This document shows positions 17,488-18,584 of a stretch of 18,584 bases of DNA, piece after piece. The translations under genes were made by a program, and so were the position numbers. Under the pieces are notes generated by a model that was given only the letters and a program-made list of their open reading frames with translations, had not been told where the DNA came from and did not search any database. Every line of letters starts with the position of its first letter. Within the stretch, counting starts at the first letter, position 1. This DNA comes from Gemmatimonadota bacterium (GTDB lineage Bacteria > Gemmatimonadota > Gemmatimonadetes > Gemmatimonadales > Gemmatimonadaceae): NCBI GenBank assembly GCA_028287225.1, contig JAQBPZ010000213.1, forward strand, positions 1 through 18,584. The letters are read 5' to 3'.

Positions 17488-17540
17488 GTCGCGCAACGGA
17501 TGATGCCCGGCACGGAAGACCGTGCCGGGCATCGCGCGAC
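17488..17540. terminator. Long composite hairpin between convergent genes (probable bidirectional terminator)
   Basis: An inner perfect 14-bp stem (17502-17515 with 17520-17533, loop AAGA) is enclosed by an outer 7-bp stem (17488-17494 with 17534-17540), with a 7-base bulge on the left side. It lies between the stop of the HAF-repeat gene (17432) and the stop of the minus-strand short ORF (17611). Neither side has a strong T-run, but position and stem strength suggest it stops transcription from both directions. Confidence 0.65.
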
Positions 17541-17610
17541 ATTCGTCGGGAGGCGAGCACGGACACGAGCACACGCAACTGCAGCGAGGCAGGCCGAGAG
17601 TCCAGCCCGA

Positions 17611-17799
17611 TCAGCTCTTCGACTGCGCCGCGGCTCGCTCGCGGCCGTGCGCCTCGGCGAGCTTCCGGGCGATGCCGCGGTAGTATGCGGCGTCCTCCAC
17701 CTTCCCCTGCTCCAGCAGCCCCATCGCGGCCAGCTCCATCGCGTAGAGGATGTTGCCCAGGTAGAGCTGGGCCAGGTCGGCAACCGTCTCGTCAGCCAA
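17611..17799 (-). CDS. Short conserved-looking hypothetical ORF downstream of PP2C gene
   Basis: Sixty-two residues, beginning at a TTG codon (17799-17797) that overlaps the end of the PP2C gene by 8 bases. GAGG lies 9 bases before the TTG, inside the PP2C coding sequence, which is a reasonable Shine-Dalgarno. The product is predicted almost wholly helical, with a hydrophobic face (LAQLYLGNILYAMELAAMGL, about 9-28) and a charged C-terminal half ending in AAAQSKS. It has no signal peptide or known motif. Its overlap with the phosphatase gene suggests coexpression; it may be a small cytosolic or adaptor protein. A shorter form starting at an internal ATG (MELAAMG) is possible. I do not recognise the family. 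Confidence 0.6.
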   Translation of the reverse strand: MADETVADLAQLYLGNILYAMELAAMGLLEQGKVEDAAYYRGIARKLAEAHGRERAAAQSKS

Positions 17800-18580
17800 C
17801 CTGCCGGACCTCGCGCGTGAGGTTCGGATCGTCGGAGCCGGGACCCGTCTCCAGGACCTGGACGATGATGGCCGTGATGTTGTCGAGCCCGCCGCGCCCG
17901 TTGGCCTCGGAGATGAGCGACTGCACCTTCCGCTCCGGCTCGGCGCGCGAGGCGAGGAGCTGCGCCAGGCGGCGGTCGTCCACCATGCCCGTGAGCCCGT
18001 CGCTCGCCACCAGGAACAGGTCGCCGGGGCGGACCTCGCCGCGGTAGATGTCCGGCTCCACGTCGGGGCTCGCCCCCACGCAGCGGGTGATCACGTTGCT
18101 GTAGGGATGGTAGCGCGCCTGCTCGGGGGTGAGGAAGCCGGCGTCGACCTGCTCCTGCACGTAGGAGTGGTCCTTGGTGATCTGCGAGAACTGCCCGTCG
18201 CGCAGCAGGTACACGCGCGAGTCGCCGATCTGCCCGATGATGTAGCGCGTGCCGGTGAGGAGCAGCACCGAGGCGGTGGTCCCCATCCCCTGCTTGTCCA
18301 CCTCGGTGAGCGTGCGATCGTGGATCGCGCGGTTCGCCTTGCGGAGGGCGCCGGCCACGAGCTTCACGATGCCTTCGCCGTCGAGGTCGTCCGTCGGCGC
18401 GAGCTCGCGCTGGACGATCTGCACCGCCATCTCGCTCGCCACCTCGCCCGCCGCGTGGCCGCCCATGCCATCGGCCACGATGAAGATGCCGCGCGTGGGC
18501 CCCGAATCGACGGTGAAATTGTCTTCATTGCCGGACCGGATCATGCCGACGTCCGTCCGTGCGGCGTGGAGAAGCTTCAC
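17792..18580 (-). CDS. PP2C-family Ser/Thr protein phosphatase (PppC/Stp1-like)
   Basis: This 262-residue metal-dependent phosphatase removes phosphate from Ser/Thr residues, normally opposing a Hanks-type kinase. The PP2C motifs are complete: RSGNED (15-20), VADGMGGHAAGE (35-46) with metal Asp D37, GMGTT (98-102), IGDSRVYLLRDG (118-129), VASDGLTG (191-198) with D194, and GLDNITAIIVQV (231-242) with D233. The length matches bacterial Stp/PrpC proteins. The start is GTG at 18580, four bases from the window edge; the sequence that follows (HAARTDVGMIRSGNED) is the usual beginning of the family, so this start is probably right, though an upstream one cannot be excluded. A kinase partner is not visible and may lie beyond the right edge. 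The 3' end overlaps the following short ORF by 8 bases. Confidence 0.93.
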   Translation of the reverse strand: MKLLHAARTDVGMIRSGNEDNFTVDSGPTRGIFIVADGMGGHAAGEVASEMAVQIVQRELAPTDDLDGEGIVKLVAGALRKANRAIHDRTLTEVDKQGMGTTASVLLLTGTRYIIGQIGDSRVYLLRDGQFSQITKDHSYVQEQVDAGFLTPEQARYHPYSNVITRCVGASPDVEPDIYRGEVRPGDLFLVASDGLTGMVDDRRLAQLLASRAEPERKVQSLISEANGRGGLDNITAIIVQVLETGPGSDDPNLTREVRQVG

Positions 18581-18584
18581 GCGC

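Overview
The window reads as a stretch of chromosome from a GC-rich, Gram-negative bacterium. Outer-membrane and periplasmic proteins show two membranes: a beta-barrel with signal peptide and C-terminal Phe, lipoproteins, and a periplasmic metal-binding protein. Gene style, strong GC bias at third codon positions and the gene mix suggest Gemmatimonadota; this is inferred from style, not from a marker gene. Coding density is high. There are no rRNA or tRNA genes, CRISPR arrays, insertion sequences or phage genes, and no gene-free stretch longer than 300 bases.

Layout. (1) 1-1562, minus strand: a BaiN/HI0933-type flavoprotein followed by a YbjQ/UPF0145 gene that runs off the left edge. (2) 1731-6064, plus strand: a probable metal-uptake locus. 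It holds a small secreted Cys/His protein, an outer-membrane beta-barrel, a cluster A-I (ZnuA-like) periplasmic binding protein, an ABC ATPase and an ABC-3 permease. The last three overlap or abut, and a strong intrinsic terminator at 6092-6127 follows. (3) 6237-10228, plus strand: malic enzyme (MaeB type, with a phosphotransacetylase-like C-terminal domain) and ATP-dependent PEP carboxykinase, the two C4-to-C3 enzymes around the PEP/pyruvate/oxaloacetate node, then a hairpin terminator. (4) 10357-14207, plus strand: a LivJ-like substrate-binding lipoprotein overlapping by 4 bases a large hybrid sensor kinase (dCache-HAMP-PAS-HisKA-HATPase-REC). No transporter permease is nearby, so the pair looks sensory. 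(5) 14252-15532, plus strand: an HD-domain, dNTPase-like phosphohydrolase. (6) 15711-17432, plus strand: a lipoprotein with Ig-like N-terminal regions and HAF-type repeats. (7) 17611-18580, minus strand, convergent with (6): a PP2C-type Ser/Thr phosphatase and a short overlapping ORF.

How the parts work together. Region 2 is a complete path for a divalent metal, probably zinc, across both membranes: barrel, periplasmic carrier, inner-membrane ABC pump, plus a small exported protein with possible metal ligands. Region 3 joins malate decarboxylation and gluconeogenesis. Region 4 is a candidate extracytoplasmic sensing module. The convergent end of region 6 and region 7 shares a long hairpin that could stop transcription from both sides.

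A recurring sequence feature is a TAnCTT/TAnnTTTG-like hexamer or octamer 4-10 bases before the ATG of at least three genes (1731, 6237, 14252). It resembles the -7 element of Bacteroidota promoters and would give leaderless or nearly leaderless mRNAs. The best candidates for something little described are the small Cys/His exported protein at the head of the metal locus, the binding-protein/hybrid-kinase pair, and this promoter pattern.
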